From positions 4,647 through 68,646 of the forward strand of contig DATKPY010000014.1 in the NCBI GenBank assembly GCA_035523875.1: a stretch of DNA of 64,000 nucleotides, read 5' to 3'. Made by a program: the position numbers and the translations under genes. This document shows, piece by piece, positions 39,001 to 50,603 of the stretch. This DNA comes from JASHUC01 sp035523875. GTDB taxonomy: Bacteria > Pseudomonadota > Gammaproteobacteria > Steroidobacterales > Steroidobacteraceae. The notes under the pieces were generated by a model that was not told the DNA's origin, searched no databases, and worked only from the letters and a program-made list of their open reading frames with translations. The first letter of the stretch is position 1. Every line of letters starts with the position of its first letter.

Positions 39001-40464
39001 ATGGTCCGGCGATTCGGCGATCAGCACTTTTCAGGCGACTTCTTCCCGACGCTGCGCTTCGAGGGCGAAATCTTCGATTGCGAGGTCGAGGGCGAGATTC
39101 CGCGCGACATTCGCGGCACCTTCTATCGACTGGGCGGAGACTGGCTTTACCCGCCGGTGTCGCCGCATGACGCCCCGTTCAGTGCCGATGGCTACCTCTC
39201 GATGTTTCGCTTCTGGAACGGGCGCGTGGATTACCGGGGCCGCTTCGTGCGCACGCCCCGCTACGTTGCGAATCGCAACGCCCGGCGCCAGCTCTTCGGC
39301 ATCTACCGCAACCGTTCGGCGGATGATCCGTCGGTGCGTTCGTTGAGCAGCACGGTCGCGAACACCACCCCTGTGGTGCATGCCGGGCGTCTGTTCGCGA
39401 CGAAGGAGGACGCGAGACCCTACGAAATCGATCCGCACACGCTCGAGACACGCGGCGAATGGGACTTCTACGGAAAGTTCGCGAGCCTGACGTGCACGGC
39501 GCACCCGAAGATCGATCCCGTGACCGGCGAGATGATCTGCTTCGGCTACGAGGCGACCGGAGAGGCCTCCAGGGACGTATTCGTCTATTTCATAGACCGG
39601 TCGGGCCACGTGACCCGCGAGGTGCGCCTCGAGGCTCCTTACGTGAGCGAGATGCACGACATGGCGATCACTCGCACGCACGTCGTGCTCCCCATGTACC
39701 CGCTGACCACCGACAAGCAGTGGCTCGCTCAAGGCAACATTCACTGGTACTGGGACGAGCGCTTGCCGGGCTACCTCTGCGTGCTGCCGCGTGACGGGAC
39801 GGCGCGGGATGCGCGCTGGATCAAGGGTCCGCCGCATGCCATGGTGCACACGCTCAATGCCACGACCGAGAAGAATCGCCTGGTGGTCGACGGCTCGGTG
39901 TCGGACGGCAATCCCTTCCCGTTCTTCCCCAACCGCTACGGCGCACCCTGGAGCCCCGAATCCGGAACATCGACCATTCGTCGCTGGACCCTCGATCTAG
40001 ACTCCAAACACGAGGGCTGGGAGGAACAGAGGCCCTTCCCCATGGCGCCGGGCGGACTGCCGCGCATCGACGATCGATTCACCTCCATGCCCTATCGCTA
40101 CGGTTACATGGGGTACTCGGATCCAACGCGACCCCGCGATGAGAAGCTTGCCGCGGGGCGCGCCTTTCCAATGACGAACTGCCTCGGTCGCTACCATGTG
40201 GGCAGCGGTAAGCTCGACACGCTCTTCGTAGGCAGCGACGGCACCCTGCAGGAAGCGTGCTTCGTTCCGAAGAGCAGTACGGCCACCGAGGGCGAGGGCT
40301 ATCTCGTGGGTGTGTACAGCAATCTCGCCGCCGCGCGCTCCGAGCTCATCGTCGTCGATGCATTGCGCATGGAGGAGCTCGCGCGCGTCATCCTGCCTTT
40401 CCAGATCTCGGTGCAGGTGCACGGCTGCTGGGCGTCGTACGATGATCTGCCATTCGAGATGTGA
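39001..40464 (+). CDS. carotenoid oxygenase family protein (lignostilbene-dioxygenase-like)
   Basis: This 487-residue protein is a member of the iron-dependent carotenoid/stilbene cleavage dioxygenases, a seven-bladed propeller with four histidine ligands. The likely ligands lie in LTCTAHPK, VSEMHDMAI, AMVHTLNA and VQVHGCWASYDD. The N-terminus GEIPRDIRGTFYRLGGDWLY is the family opening. ATG 39001 was chosen because GGGGAGGAG lies six bases upstream. It lacks a signal peptide. Substrates in the family include lignin-derived stilbenes and apocarotenoids; the window gives no proof of either. The GlsB-like gene follows 24 bases later. Confidence 0.92.
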   Translation: MVRRFGDQHFSGDFFPTLRFEGEIFDCEVEGEIPRDIRGTFYRLGGDWLYPPVSPHDAPFSADGYLSMFRFWNGRVDYRGRFVRTPRYVANRNARRQLFGIYRNRSADDPSVRSLSSTVANTTPVVHAGRLFATKEDARPYEIDPHTLETRGEWDFYGKFASLTCTAHPKIDPVTGEMICFGYEATGEASRDVFVYFIDRSGHVTREVRLEAPYVSEMHDMAITRTHVVLPMYPLTTDKQWLAQGNIHWYWDERLPGYLCVLPRDGTARDARWIKGPPHAMVHTLNATTEKNRLVVDGSVSDGNPFPFFPNRYGAPWSPESGTSTIRRWTLDLDSKHEGWEEQRPFPMAPGGLPRIDDRFTSMPYRYGYMGYSDPTRPRDEKLAAGRAFPMTNCLGRYHVGSGKLDTLFVGSDGTLQEACFVPKSSTATEGEGYLVGVYSNLAAARSELIVVDALRMEELARVILPFQISVQVHGCWASYDDLPFEM

Positions 40465-40488
40465 GAACCGGCAAAGGGGGAGATCACC

Positions 40489-40734
40489 ATGGGCATTCTT
40501 GCTTGGATCGTCGTCGGTCTGATCGCGGGCTGGGGCGCGGGGAAGGTGATGAAGGGCGGTGGCTACGGAGTCGTCATGGACATCGTGCTCGGAATCCTCG
40601 GCGGCATCGTCGGGGGCTGGATATTCGGGGCGCTCGGCATCTGGCACGGAGGCGGTCTCATCGGGTCGATCATCGTCGCCTTCATCGGCGCGGTGATTCT
40701 GGTCTTCATCACTCGCCTGCTCAAAAGAGCCTGA
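40489..40734 (+). CDS. GlsB/YeaQ/YmgE-family stress-response membrane protein
   Basis: This 81-residue protein is almost all membrane: three glycine-rich helices (AWIVVGLIAGWGAGKVM, VLGILGGIVGGWIFGAL, GSIIVAFIGAVILVFITRLL). That is the transglycosylase-associated (GlsB/YeaQ) family, which is stress-induced in enteric bacteria but mechanistically obscure. GGGGGAG precedes the ATG by eight bases. It lies between the carotenoid oxygenase and katG genes and may share transcription with the former. Confidence 0.93.
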   Translation: MGILAWIVVGLIAGWGAGKVMKGGGYGVVMDIVLGILGGIVGGWIFGALGIWHGGGLIGSIIVAFIGAVILVFITRLLKRA

Positions 40735-40839
40735 GCGCTGCACTGCCGTAGCGCAGCCGCGATCGGCAGCCCTTCGCGGCTCGGTCTTCGTCTATCGCCT
40801 CGATCGAGACAGGCGATCACGCCGCTTGCGCCCCGGCGG

Positions 40840-40848
40840 TATATTAGC
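40840..40848 (+). promoter_or_regulatory. possible -10 element for katG
   Basis: TATATTAGC lies 27 bases before the katG ATG in a GC-rich gap, and no good -35 hexamer is visible at the usual distance, as expected for an activator-dependent promoter. The identical nine bases precede the isocitrate dehydrogenase gene. Confidence 0.3.
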
Positions 40849-40875
40849 GCTTCACTTTGAGAACGCGAGGCGCCC

Positions 40876-43062
<2,187 letters not shown>

Positions 43063-43075
43063 GCCGCGCGGAGGA

Positions 43076-44140
43076 TCAGTGGCGAGATGCCCAGGCGAGT
43101 CCGTCCGGCTGCGGTCCCACGTCGATGCGGTCCACGAGCGCCATTGTGCCCATGTCCAACACGGCGACGTAGTTGTCGGACGTGCACGCGACGTAGGCCC
43201 GCCTGTCATCGGGCGCCACCAGCACACCGGCACAGCCCCTGCCGACATGCATGCGCTTGATCTCGGTGCGAGCCTTGGCGTCGTAAATCAGAACATCGCC
43301 GGTGCGTAGACTCGAGATGAGGACTCGCCTGCCGTCGTGGGTGAACTTGACGCGATTGGCGCCGATCGCCTTCGCGTCGAGAACGTGTGCCAGTTTCCTC
43401 GCCGCCGTATCGATCACATAAACTCGTCCGGATGCGGAGGACGCCGTCCACACTTCCTTGCCGTCGGGCGACAGGTCCACGCCCTCCGCACCCCTTTCCG
43501 TCGCTACGAGTGTGTGAACCCATACGAGCGGCGGACGAACGCCTGCGGGTGGCCTCGGTGCGCGCGAGCGTGGCGCAAACGGAAGGTTCCGGGCCTGCTC
43601 GAGCGCAAAGATGCTGAGCGATCCGGACATGACGTTGGTCGCATAGATGCGCTTTAGATCGGGCGTCAGCACCAGCATGTGGGTCCAGCTCTGACCGGTG
43701 CCCATGATCCAATCGACCTGTCGGGACGCGAGATCGAGCCGGGCGATCGCCATGGCGCCCTGCGCGGTAAACCACAGCTTGCCACTGGAGATGGCGAGAC
43801 CGTGCACGCCCGTCAGCGGGCCGGTGTCGATCGGCGCGAGCGCGCGCTGGCCGATGAGATCGAGAACGTCGATTCGATGGAAACTGGAATTGCCCATGTT
43901 CGAGACGTACGCGGTTCTGCCGTCCGCGTCGGCAATGACCTCATGGGGATCCGGCCCGATCGGCATCTTCGCAACGACCGCGTCGGATAGCGGATCCACG
44001 ATGGCGAGCGTGTGATCCCCCTTCGAGGTCGCGAGTAAGGCATTCGCGGGCGTCGCTTCCGCAGCAAGCGCGTATCCTCCGATCGCGAGCGCCCACGCTA
44101 GCGCTGCGCCGATGAGCAGAGCGGCTTTCTTTTGCGGCAT
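43076..44140 (-). CDS. exported YncE-like beta-propeller protein
   Basis: This 354-residue protein has a signal peptide (MPQKKAALLIGAALAWALAI, cleavage near ALAA) and a seven-bladed propeller built of repeats such as HTLAIVDPLSDAVVAKMPIG, GRVYVIDTAARKLAHVLDA and NYVAVLDMGTMALVDRIDVG. YncE-type and surface-layer YVTN repeats look like this. Such proteins are often associated with PQQ- or redox-linked systems, but no enzymatic residues are identified. ATG 44140 has GAGGA six bases upstream. It converges with katG and lies 77 bases after the sulfotransferase gene on the other side. Confidence 0.85.
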   Translation of the reverse strand: MPQKKAALLIGAALAWALAIGGYALAAEATPANALLATSKGDHTLAIVDPLSDAVVAKMPIGPDPHEVIADADGRTAYVSNMGNSSFHRIDVLDLIGQRALAPIDTGPLTGVHGLAISSGKLWFTAQGAMAIARLDLASRQVDWIMGTGQSWTHMLVLTPDLKRIYATNVMSGSLSIFALEQARNLPFAPRSRAPRPPAGVRPPLVWVHTLVATERGAEGVDLSPDGKEVWTASSASGRVYVIDTAARKLAHVLDAKAIGANRVKFTHDGRRVLISSLRTGDVLIYDAKARTEIKRMHVGRGCAGVLVAPDDRRAYVACTSDNYVAVLDMGTMALVDRIDVGPQPDGLAWASRH

Positions 44141-44217
44141 GGCACGTCCTCGGTCGATCCGCTCGGTGCGGCGCGGCGGCACCCACGCATGCTAGCGCGA
44201 AAGTCTCGGGTTATCTC

Positions 44218-46287
44218 CTATTCTCGATAGCGTGCGAGCGCATCCCCCAGGGCCCGCTCGAGCGCAGCGAGCGAGGCAGCGTAGTTCCGCCAGCGCGCGA
44301 GTCCCTCGCGAAAAAGCGGCTGGCGCACCTGCTCGGAGCTCGCGGTGCTGATGCTACGCACTGTCGCGTGAAAATCGAGGCAGCGCGACTCGTAGTCCAA
44401 CTCGCAGTACTCCAGCATCCGCCGCACGCTGCCCGCGAGATCCTCGACCACATCTTCGTATTGCACACGCAGCACGCGCCCCGGCAACACCGCGTTCCAG
44501 TGCTTCATGAGCTCGAGGTAGGTGCGGTAGTAGCGCGCGATGTTCTCGATGCTGTAGGTGAAGTCCTGACCGCTCGCGAAAAGCTGCCTCAAGTTACTGA
44601 AACAGCACGCCATGGGCTCACGTCGCACATCGATGATCCTGGCGTTCGGCAGCATGAGATGGATGAGACCGACGTGGCGGAAGTTATTCGGCATCTTGTC
44701 GATGAAGAATGGCGCCCTCCCGCGGTAGACCCTCGTGTCGGCCAGGTAGCGCGCTCCGAGGCGCTGGAACTCCTGCGGTGCAAGTGCGGCGAGCGCCGCC
44801 GGATAGCGCGGATCAAGAGGGTCGGGCTCGCGACCCTGGAGCTGGAGTGCGATGCGCGGGACGTGAAAGAGCTCCTGCGTCCCGTCCACCTGCGTATGCG
44901 AGGCGAGGATTTGCTCGATGAGCGTCGAGCCCGCACGCGGGAGGCCCACGATGAAGATCGGATCGTGAGCCTTCATGCCGACGCCGACGCGCGCGGCGAA
45001 GAACGGCGCGCTGCACACCTCGATCTGTCTGCGCGTGTTGATCTCGGTGAACTCGGCGCGGTAGCGGCTCTCGGCGAGCTTGAGCGCGTTTCCGCGCTCG
45101 TAGTACTGCCACGACTCGGCGTACTCGGCGCGATCCTCGAGCGCCCTGCCGAGCGCGAAACACAGAGGGTAGCGATCCGTACGCTGCGTTGTCGGCGCGC
45201 GCTCGGCGCTTCGCATGCGCTCGATCTCCTCAGGCGAGAAGCGATACGTTTTGAGATCGGCGAGGCTCCAGTACGCATCGCCAAAACTCGCTCGCACGGT
45301 CGCCGCCGTGCGGTAGCATTCGACCGCATCGTGCGCCCGACCAATCGCTTTGAGCGAGTGCCCGAGCAGAAGGTGTAGTTGCGCCCATTCGGGGTTGCGG
45401 GCGAGCTGTGCACGGTACAGGCTGATCGCCTGCTCGTGCTGCCCGAGACCTGCTTCCACGGTGGCATGCAGCAGAAGGTAGGCAGGATTGCCTGGGTCGA
45501 GCTCGAGCAGTGCGGCAATCTCGGCGCGAGCACGCTCGTGGCACTGCCCGGCGATCAGCGCGCGCGCGAAGTCGGCCCGCGCGGCGCGATAGTGCGGCGC
45601 AATAGCGAGCGCCGAGCGAAGGAGCCGCTCGGCGTCATCGAGAGCGCCACGCTCGAGTGCGATCCGCCCGAGCAACCGCAGCGCCTCCACGTGGGCGCCG
45701 TGCACGCGCAGATGCGATCGCAGGATCCGCTCGGCGTCGCTCAACTCACCGTCCGAGAACAGGCTCGCTGCGCGCACGATCTCGGCCGGCAGGCGTCGCA
45801 GAATCGACACATGCGCAGTTGCGCTCATCGCGGCGTCCCGATCGCCCCTCACGCTAGAGAGTTGCACGAGCATGTTCCAGCTTTCGAGCAGAGCCTCGTT
45901 CAGGGTCACGCTCTGCTGGAAAGCGCAGATCGCGCGCGGAACATCGCCCAGTCTCAGATGGCAGTGGCCGCGCTCCGCGTAGAGGCGGCTGAAGCGCGGA
46001 TGCCCTTGTTCCAGCCGCTCGAGCGTCGCGAGCGCTTCGCTCACGCGATCGAGGCACCGTTGATTCACTGCGGTGAGCAACAGCACCTCACGATCGATGG
46101 AGGCGGCGGCCTCGAGCGCTGCCGCGACCGCGAGCGCCTCGTGGTGACGGCGCGCGCGAGTGAGCTCGCGGAGTTGATCCACTTGGCGGTCGAGCGGCGC
46201 CGACGGCTTCGATGCGGTCACGGAGTCGGCCTGGGTAGCGAGCGAGCTCACACGCGTAGCTTCCACGCAGACGATCCGATCGTGCAA
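44218..46287 (-). CDS. TPR-repeat sulfotransferase
   Basis: This 689-residue protein has a long tetratricopeptide region (about residues 35-340, with units such as YAERGHCHLRLGDVPRAICA and LLLGHSLKAIGRAHDAVECY) and a C-terminal sulfotransferase domain. The PAPS-binding loop is FIVGLPRAGSTLIEQILAS, followed by DKMPNNFRHVGLI and the 3'-phosphate site region VRREPMACCFSN. It should transfer sulfate from PAPS to a protein or glycan tyrosine/hydroxyl. A TTG start at 46287 is assigned, with GTG 46266 possible. It is divergent from the phospholipase C gene. Confidence 0.9.
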   Translation of the reverse strand: MHDRIVCVEATRVSSLATQADSVTASKPSAPLDRQVDQLRELTRARRHHEALAVAAALEAAASIDREVLLLTAVNQRCLDRVSEALATLERLEQGHPRFSRLYAERGHCHLRLGDVPRAICAFQQSVTLNEALLESWNMLVQLSSVRGDRDAAMSATAHVSILRRLPAEIVRAASLFSDGELSDAERILRSHLRVHGAHVEALRLLGRIALERGALDDAERLLRSALAIAPHYRAARADFARALIAGQCHERARAEIAALLELDPGNPAYLLLHATVEAGLGQHEQAISLYRAQLARNPEWAQLHLLLGHSLKAIGRAHDAVECYRTAATVRASFGDAYWSLADLKTYRFSPEEIERMRSAERAPTTQRTDRYPLCFALGRALEDRAEYAESWQYYERGNALKLAESRYRAEFTEINTRRQIEVCSAPFFAARVGVGMKAHDPIFIVGLPRAGSTLIEQILASHTQVDGTQELFHVPRIALQLQGREPDPLDPRYPAALAALAPQEFQRLGARYLADTRVYRGRAPFFIDKMPNNFRHVGLIHLMLPNARIIDVRREPMACCFSNLRQLFASGQDFTYSIENIARYYRTYLELMKHWNAVLPGRVLRVQYEDVVEDLAGSVRRMLEYCELDYESRCLDFHATVRSISTASSEQVRQPLFREGLARWRNYAASLAALERALGDALARYRE

Positions 46288-46405
46288 GTTTCATTCGGTT
46301 GCAATCGTGTGCCGCTACTCTCTGCGACCACAGCGCTGCGACGCCGGTCACTCGACTGACGGTGCTCGCGGCGGTCGAATTTTCTCAGGGAGCGGGAGTC
46401 CTCGT

Positions 46406-48697
46406 ATGAGCAACCCATTCAAGAACGTCGATCGTCGTCGGTTCATCAAGGCGATGGGCATGGGTGCAGTGGCGAGCAGCCTCAGCGCCAACATCGCCAA
46501 GGCGCTCGCCATACCGGCGAACTACCGGAGCGGAACAGTCCGCGACGTCGAGCACATCGTGATCCTGATGCAGGAGAACCGGCCGTTCGATCACCATTTC
46601 GGGACCTTGCGCGGCGTACGCGGGTTCTCGGATCCCCGCGCGGTGAACATTCATCTGCCTCTGCAGAATGGCGCCGGGACGACTCTCGCTTCGGTGTTCC
46701 TGCAACCGGCCGGCGCGGCAAACCTCGCGGCCGGATTCGGCGTGCCACCCGACTACGGCACGCTCGGCGGACCACCGGACGGCGCGTACGTGATTCCGCC
46801 GTTTCGAGTCAATCCAGAGAGCGTGAGCGCCGGCCTCCAGACGCTCGGTCTGACGTACTTCCCCGGAACCAATCACAGCTGGCAGAACATTCATCGTTGC
46901 TGGAACGAGGGCCAGTACGACAGCTGGCCAACCGTGAACGGTCCCATGGTCATGTCATACATGACTCGTCAGGACATTCCGTACCACTACGCACTGGCGG
47001 ACGCGTTCACCGTCGGCGACGACTACCACTGCTCGATCATGGGACCAACCAATCCCAACCGCACGTACCTCTTCTCCGGCTGTGTCGGCAACCTGGACGG
47101 CCTCGGCAGCGGCGGCACGGATGGCCACGGGGCCGGACCGATGACCGGTAACGGGCTGAGTCCGAACAATGCCTACTGGACGTTTCCGACGTTTCCGGAA
47201 GTGCTCGACGCCGCGGGGGTGAGCTGGAAGGTGTACCAGGACGTGGCCGGTACGACATTCGCGCCTGATTTCGGCGATGGCACCTCGAACTCCTTTGCGG
47301 GCAACTACACCGACAATCCAGTCCTCTACTTCAATCAATATGCGACTTCCGCGCCCGGATCGCCGCTCTTCGACAACGCCTGCACGGGCACCGAGATCAT
47401 CGGCAGCATCCCCGCGGCCGGCGCGCCTTCCGCAGAGTGGCTTGCCTGGCAGGAGCAGCTGTTCGCCGATTTCCGGAGCGATGTGCAGCAGGGAACTCTT
47501 GCGCAGGTCTCCTGGTTCATCGGTCCCGCCGGCTACACGGAGCACCCGGATTACCCGGTCGACTACGGCGCCTGGTACATCTCGCAGATCCTCGACATCC
47601 TGGTATCGAATCCGGAGCTATTCGCTAAGACGGTCTTCATCGTCAACTACGACGAAGCCGACGGCAGCTTCGACCATGCGACGCCGCCATTCGCACCGCA
47701 GTCGTCGGCATACGGAGCCTCGACGGTCGACTTCCACAACGAGATCGTCACGACTTCGACTCCGAACGGTCCGATCGGGCTCGGTACTCGCGTACCCTTC
47801 CTCGCGATCTCGCCGTGGAGCAAGGGCGGGTACGTCACCTCGCAGGTGTTCGATCACACCTCGGTGATCCAATTCATCGAAAAGCGGTTCGGCGTGTTCG
47901 AGCCCAACATTTCCCCCTGGCGCCGCGCGGTATCGGGCGATCTGACTTCCGTGTTCAACTTTGCGAACCCGAACGATGCACAGACTCGGCTCTTTTCGAC
48001 CGCGAGCTACTTGCCGCCGGCGAACGAGCTCGCCGGCGGTAACGTCAACACCTTTGTGCCCTCTGCGAGCGACGTGGTCATCGGGGTTCCGGCGCAGGAG
48101 AAGGGCATTCGGCCCGCACGGGCGGTGCCCTACGAGCTCAATGTGGTCGGGAGCGTAAACACCGCAGGCGGCATCGTCGAACTCGAGTTCTTCAACACGG
48201 GCGCGATGGGTGCCGTCTTTCAGGTCCGTTCCGGCAATCCCTCCGATACCGTGCGCGCCTATACGGTGGAGGCAGGCAAGACGCTATCGGGGATCTGGGA
48301 CGTTGGCTCCGCCTACGACCTCTCGGTGTACGGCCCGAACGGCTTCGCGCGCTACTTCAAGGGCAGCGTGGGTAGCGGCGCCGCGGTTCTCGGAGTCGGT
48401 TCGAGCTACTACAAGGACGGTCACGGGTCGCTCGGTTGGCAGATCGTGAATCTCGGCACCGCCAATGCAACGGTCAGCGTCCTCGATGCCTACAGCGGCT
48501 ACGTGGTCACGCGATTCATTCAACCCGGCGGATCGTTCGAGGATAGGTGGTCGCGGCAAGAGTGCTTCGGCTGGTACGACGTGATCGTCACGGTTGCCGA
48601 GGACCCGACGTTCGAGGCGCGCTTGGCGGGCCATATCGAGACTGGCCGGGATAGTTTCTCGGATCCGGCCCTCGGGGGTCTTGTGCTAAAGGTCTGA
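46406..48697 (+). CDS. phosphocholine-type phospholipase C, Tat-exported
   Basis: This 763-residue enzyme belongs to the alkaline-phosphatase-like bacterial phospholipase C group (PlcH/PlcN/AcpA). It begins with a twin-arginine signal (DRRRFIKAMGMGAVASS), then the catalytic opening VRDVEHIVILMQENRPFDHHFGTLRG. Further metal-site blocks are SIMGPTNPNRTYLFSG and FIVNYDEADGSFDH. Two copies of the C-terminal DUF756 domain follow (about residues 580-660 and 675-755). It hydrolyses phosphocholine or phosphate esters outside the cytoplasm, supplying phosphate, choline or lipid. No pho-box was identified. AGCGGGAG precedes the ATG. Confidence 0.93.
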   Translation: MSNPFKNVDRRRFIKAMGMGAVASSLSANIAKALAIPANYRSGTVRDVEHIVILMQENRPFDHHFGTLRGVRGFSDPRAVNIHLPLQNGAGTTLASVFLQPAGAANLAAGFGVPPDYGTLGGPPDGAYVIPPFRVNPESVSAGLQTLGLTYFPGTNHSWQNIHRCWNEGQYDSWPTVNGPMVMSYMTRQDIPYHYALADAFTVGDDYHCSIMGPTNPNRTYLFSGCVGNLDGLGSGGTDGHGAGPMTGNGLSPNNAYWTFPTFPEVLDAAGVSWKVYQDVAGTTFAPDFGDGTSNSFAGNYTDNPVLYFNQYATSAPGSPLFDNACTGTEIIGSIPAAGAPSAEWLAWQEQLFADFRSDVQQGTLAQVSWFIGPAGYTEHPDYPVDYGAWYISQILDILVSNPELFAKTVFIVNYDEADGSFDHATPPFAPQSSAYGASTVDFHNEIVTTSTPNGPIGLGTRVPFLAISPWSKGGYVTSQVFDHTSVIQFIEKRFGVFEPNISPWRRAVSGDLTSVFNFANPNDAQTRLFSTASYLPPANELAGGNVNTFVPSASDVVIGVPAQEKGIRPARAVPYELNVVGSVNTAGGIVELEFFNTGAMGAVFQVRSGNPSDTVRAYTVEAGKTLSGIWDVGSAYDLSVYGPNGFARYFKGSVGSGAAVLGVGSSYYKDGHGSLGWQIVNLGTANATVSVLDAYSGYVVTRFIQPGGSFEDRWSRQECFGWYDVIVTVAEDPTFEARLAGHIETGRDSFSDPALGGLVLKV

Positions 48698-48715
48698 TGC
48701 GGCCTCTGGGCCGCA
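48698..48715. terminator. short hairpin between convergent genes
   Basis: TGCGGCC and GGCCGCA form a 7-bp stem with a four-base loop, starting one base after the phospholipase stop codon, in the gap before the convergent receiver-like gene. There is no U-tract. Confidence 0.4.
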
Positions 48716-48759
48716 GCGCAGCGGCGGGTGCGCGGCCGCGCCCGCATGGCGGCCGACCA

Positions 48760-49251
48760 CTAGTGATGAGGCTTGCCGGAGCGCCCGTGAGTGCGTACCG
48801 GCGTGAGCACCCTCTCGAGCGCGGCTCGTTCCACGGGCAGACTGAGATATTGCTCAAAGCCGGCCGCGAGCGCCCGGCGGCGGTCTGCCGCGGCAATTTC
48901 GGCGGTAAGCGCGATCAGCCTGGCCTGGGACCGAAACGGGCGCAGATGCAGGACTGAGGCCAGACGATAACCGGCGAGGTGAGGCAGATCCGTATTGATG
49001 AGGATGATGGCAGGCAGAAAGTCATTGGCAATCGCCAGGGCGATCTCCGCCACCTGGGCAAGCCGAGTATCGAACGGGCTGATGCCCTCGATCAGCGAAG
49101 CGATGCCTGCGCATCGGGAAGCGTTGCCATCGACAACCAGGATCCGCGTGAGCGGCGGTCTCACAACGCCCACCGCAGGCACGGACGCCCCGGTCCCCGT
49201 CCGTTCGCCGCGCGCTTGCGCGGAGCCCACGTCGGCTTGCAAGAGCCTCAT
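48760..49251 (-). CDS. degenerate receiver-domain protein (pseudo-receiver)
   Basis: This 163-residue protein is a single receiver-like domain (about residues 35-155) after an unstructured N-terminus. The fold is clear: TRILVVDGNASRCAGIASLI, AIILINTDLPHLAGY, RLIALTAEIAAADRRRALAAG and YLSLPVERAALERVL. The key residues are altered. The phosphoacceptor Asp is N86, the usual lysine before the last proline is L138, and the acidic pair is reduced to D41. T116 is kept. Aspartyl phosphorylation is therefore unlikely. It may act as a protein-protein or constitutive signalling module. It converges with the phospholipase gene. Confidence 0.8.
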   Translation of the reverse strand: MRLLQADVGSAQARGERTGTGASVPAVGVVRPPLTRILVVDGNASRCAGIASLIEGISPFDTRLAQVAEIALAIANDFLPAIILINTDLPHLAGYRLASVLHLRPFRSQARLIALTAEIAAADRRRALAAGFEQYLSLPVERAALERVLTPVRTHGRSGKPHH

Positions 49252-49291
49252 GCCTGCGTTACATGCATTGAGGGCTGAGTCCGGCTGCGTG

Positions 49292-49681
49292 TCAGCGCCG
49301 CACGCGCGCGTAGCGCGCGGTGATGCGATAGTTCAAATGCCCCCTGCAAGTCGTATCCTCATTCGCCTTGCGCGGTCTCACGCCTGCACAGCGGGCGTCC
49401 GACGCGAAGGACGTGGCGGAGCTTTTCAACAACTCGGTAACCGGTCCCGCAAGCTCGAACCACCCGGTACAGCCGGGCAAGGGACACGGATAGCGCAACG
49501 AGAGGCGCGCCGCTGGATGCAGGATGTGCACTTGGCTTGACGGTGCCCAACCCGATTCCTGATCAAACTGGAGCTCGATGCGTAGTTCCTCCACGTTCGG
49601 GAAGCAGGCGCGCAGCGCAGGCACCTGTGCGGCAGCCTCTCCGCCGCTCGCCTTCGCTGAGCCATATCTACTCAAGCGCAC
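49292..49681 (-). CDS. conserved hypothetical protein with paired cysteines
   Basis: This 129-residue protein has the pattern NVEELRIELQFDQESGWAP, SSQVHILHPAARLSLRYPCP, PGCTGWFELAGPV and, near the end, CRGHLNYRITARYA. I recall this plan from conserved hypotheticals of related bacteria, but no function is known. Cysteines come as PCPLPGC plus one before VRPRKANED and one in TTCRGH, so a zinc site is possible. A GTG start at 49681 is used. There is no signal peptide. It lies beside several other small unknowns on the same strand. Confidence 0.65.
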   Translation of the reverse strand: MRLSRYGSAKASGGEAAAQVPALRACFPNVEELRIELQFDQESGWAPSSQVHILHPAARLSLRYPCPLPGCTGWFELAGPVTELLKSSATSFASDARCAGVRPRKANEDTTCRGHLNYRITARYARVRR

Positions 49682-49955
49682 TGCATCCTGAAAGTGTCGA
49701 CGATCTCACCGAAACGCCACGAAAGTAGAGTGCGACGCTCGCAGGTACGCACTCGCCACGGTTCGAACGAACTTCTGAGGTGTCTGGCTTTGGCCGCGGA
49801 TTGCCAATGGGCTCGGGCCAAGGACGGGCAAGACGAAAGATTCGAGCCGCCTGTCATTTTACACGAACCAGAGCGATCCTGTGCCCCTGTTATCGCAGGC
49901 ACAACGACCATGAGACCGGCCCGGTGGCCGCCGGGGCCGACGCTCATTCCGATGG

Positions 49956-50273
49956 TCAAGCATGCTCGGCGCCGACGACGCGCGCCCTCTGCTCCTCGAG
50001 TACCTCCGCGAGCGTCAATCGCGTGGCCGCCGCGACGATGAGCAGAATCGGATGCGTCGTATCGGCCGGCAAGCGCAGGCCATGCGCCTTTTCCCATGCG
50101 CGTACGCGTACACGAGCTGAATTGAGCTCAGAGCACTGTTCCTGCAACTCCCGCAGTTTCCGCTCGGCACGCTCGGCCTCCTCGAGCGCACGGCGCGCAC
50201 GATAGTCGATGTTCAGCTCCGCGGAGCTGCGGCTTTGGACGGTGCCTTGTGCAGGCTGATCGTTGAGAGTCAT
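49956..50273 (-). CDS. small conserved hypothetical, coiled-coil N-half
   Basis: This 105-residue protein has a charged helical segment (ARRALEEAERAERKLRELQE, about residues 26-50) likely to form a coiled coil and a second half reading RVRVRAWEKAHGLRLPADTT, then LIVAAATRLTLAEVLEEQRA. The ATG at 50273 has GGGAGA upstream. The sequence style is that of a real, conserved small protein, but I know no function. It is cytoplasmic. Confidence 0.65.
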   Translation of the reverse strand: MTLNDQPAQGTVQSRSSAELNIDYRARRALEEAERAERKLRELQEQCSELNSARVRVRAWEKAHGLRLPADTTHPILLIVAAATRLTLAEVLEEQRARVVGAEHA

Positions 50274-50603
50274 CGGTTCTCCCGCTGAGGTCTCGCGCGT
50301 ACTGCGGGGGCCTGCGTTCGCATCGCCGCGGTCCCTCGGCAGCGTGGGATTCCGCCGACGCTACCTGTCACGGCGATTCTGAAAGTGAGCGGCGCACAGA
50401 ACGAAAGACTTCAGACCGATACAGACTACACCAAAGAGGTGAGCTGTCGGGCTTCCCGGGTCGATTTCAGCCGCCAATCCGGACATGAAGGAGTATAAGT
50501 AGACAGACGGGGTTCTCCGGATCCGCTTGGGCGCGTGTGCACGCGCGGCCCTCTCGGCACCCGGCACGCCGTGCATTCTCGACACACTCACAACGGAGCC
50601 CTA
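50274..50603. other. 330-base gene-free stretch upstream of small basic protein gene
   Basis: Short open frames here have no plausible composition or start signal. The segment is less GC-rich around 50380-50500 and includes GAAGGAGTATAAGTAG, so it most likely holds the divergent promoters of the two small genes on either side. No clear -35/-10 pair could be fixed. Confidence 0.4.

Noticed and set aside
50361..50591. Minus-strand open frame upstream of the small basic gene
   Set aside because: No ribosome-binding site, no conserved blocks, and it overlaps the likely promoter of the plus-strand gene.
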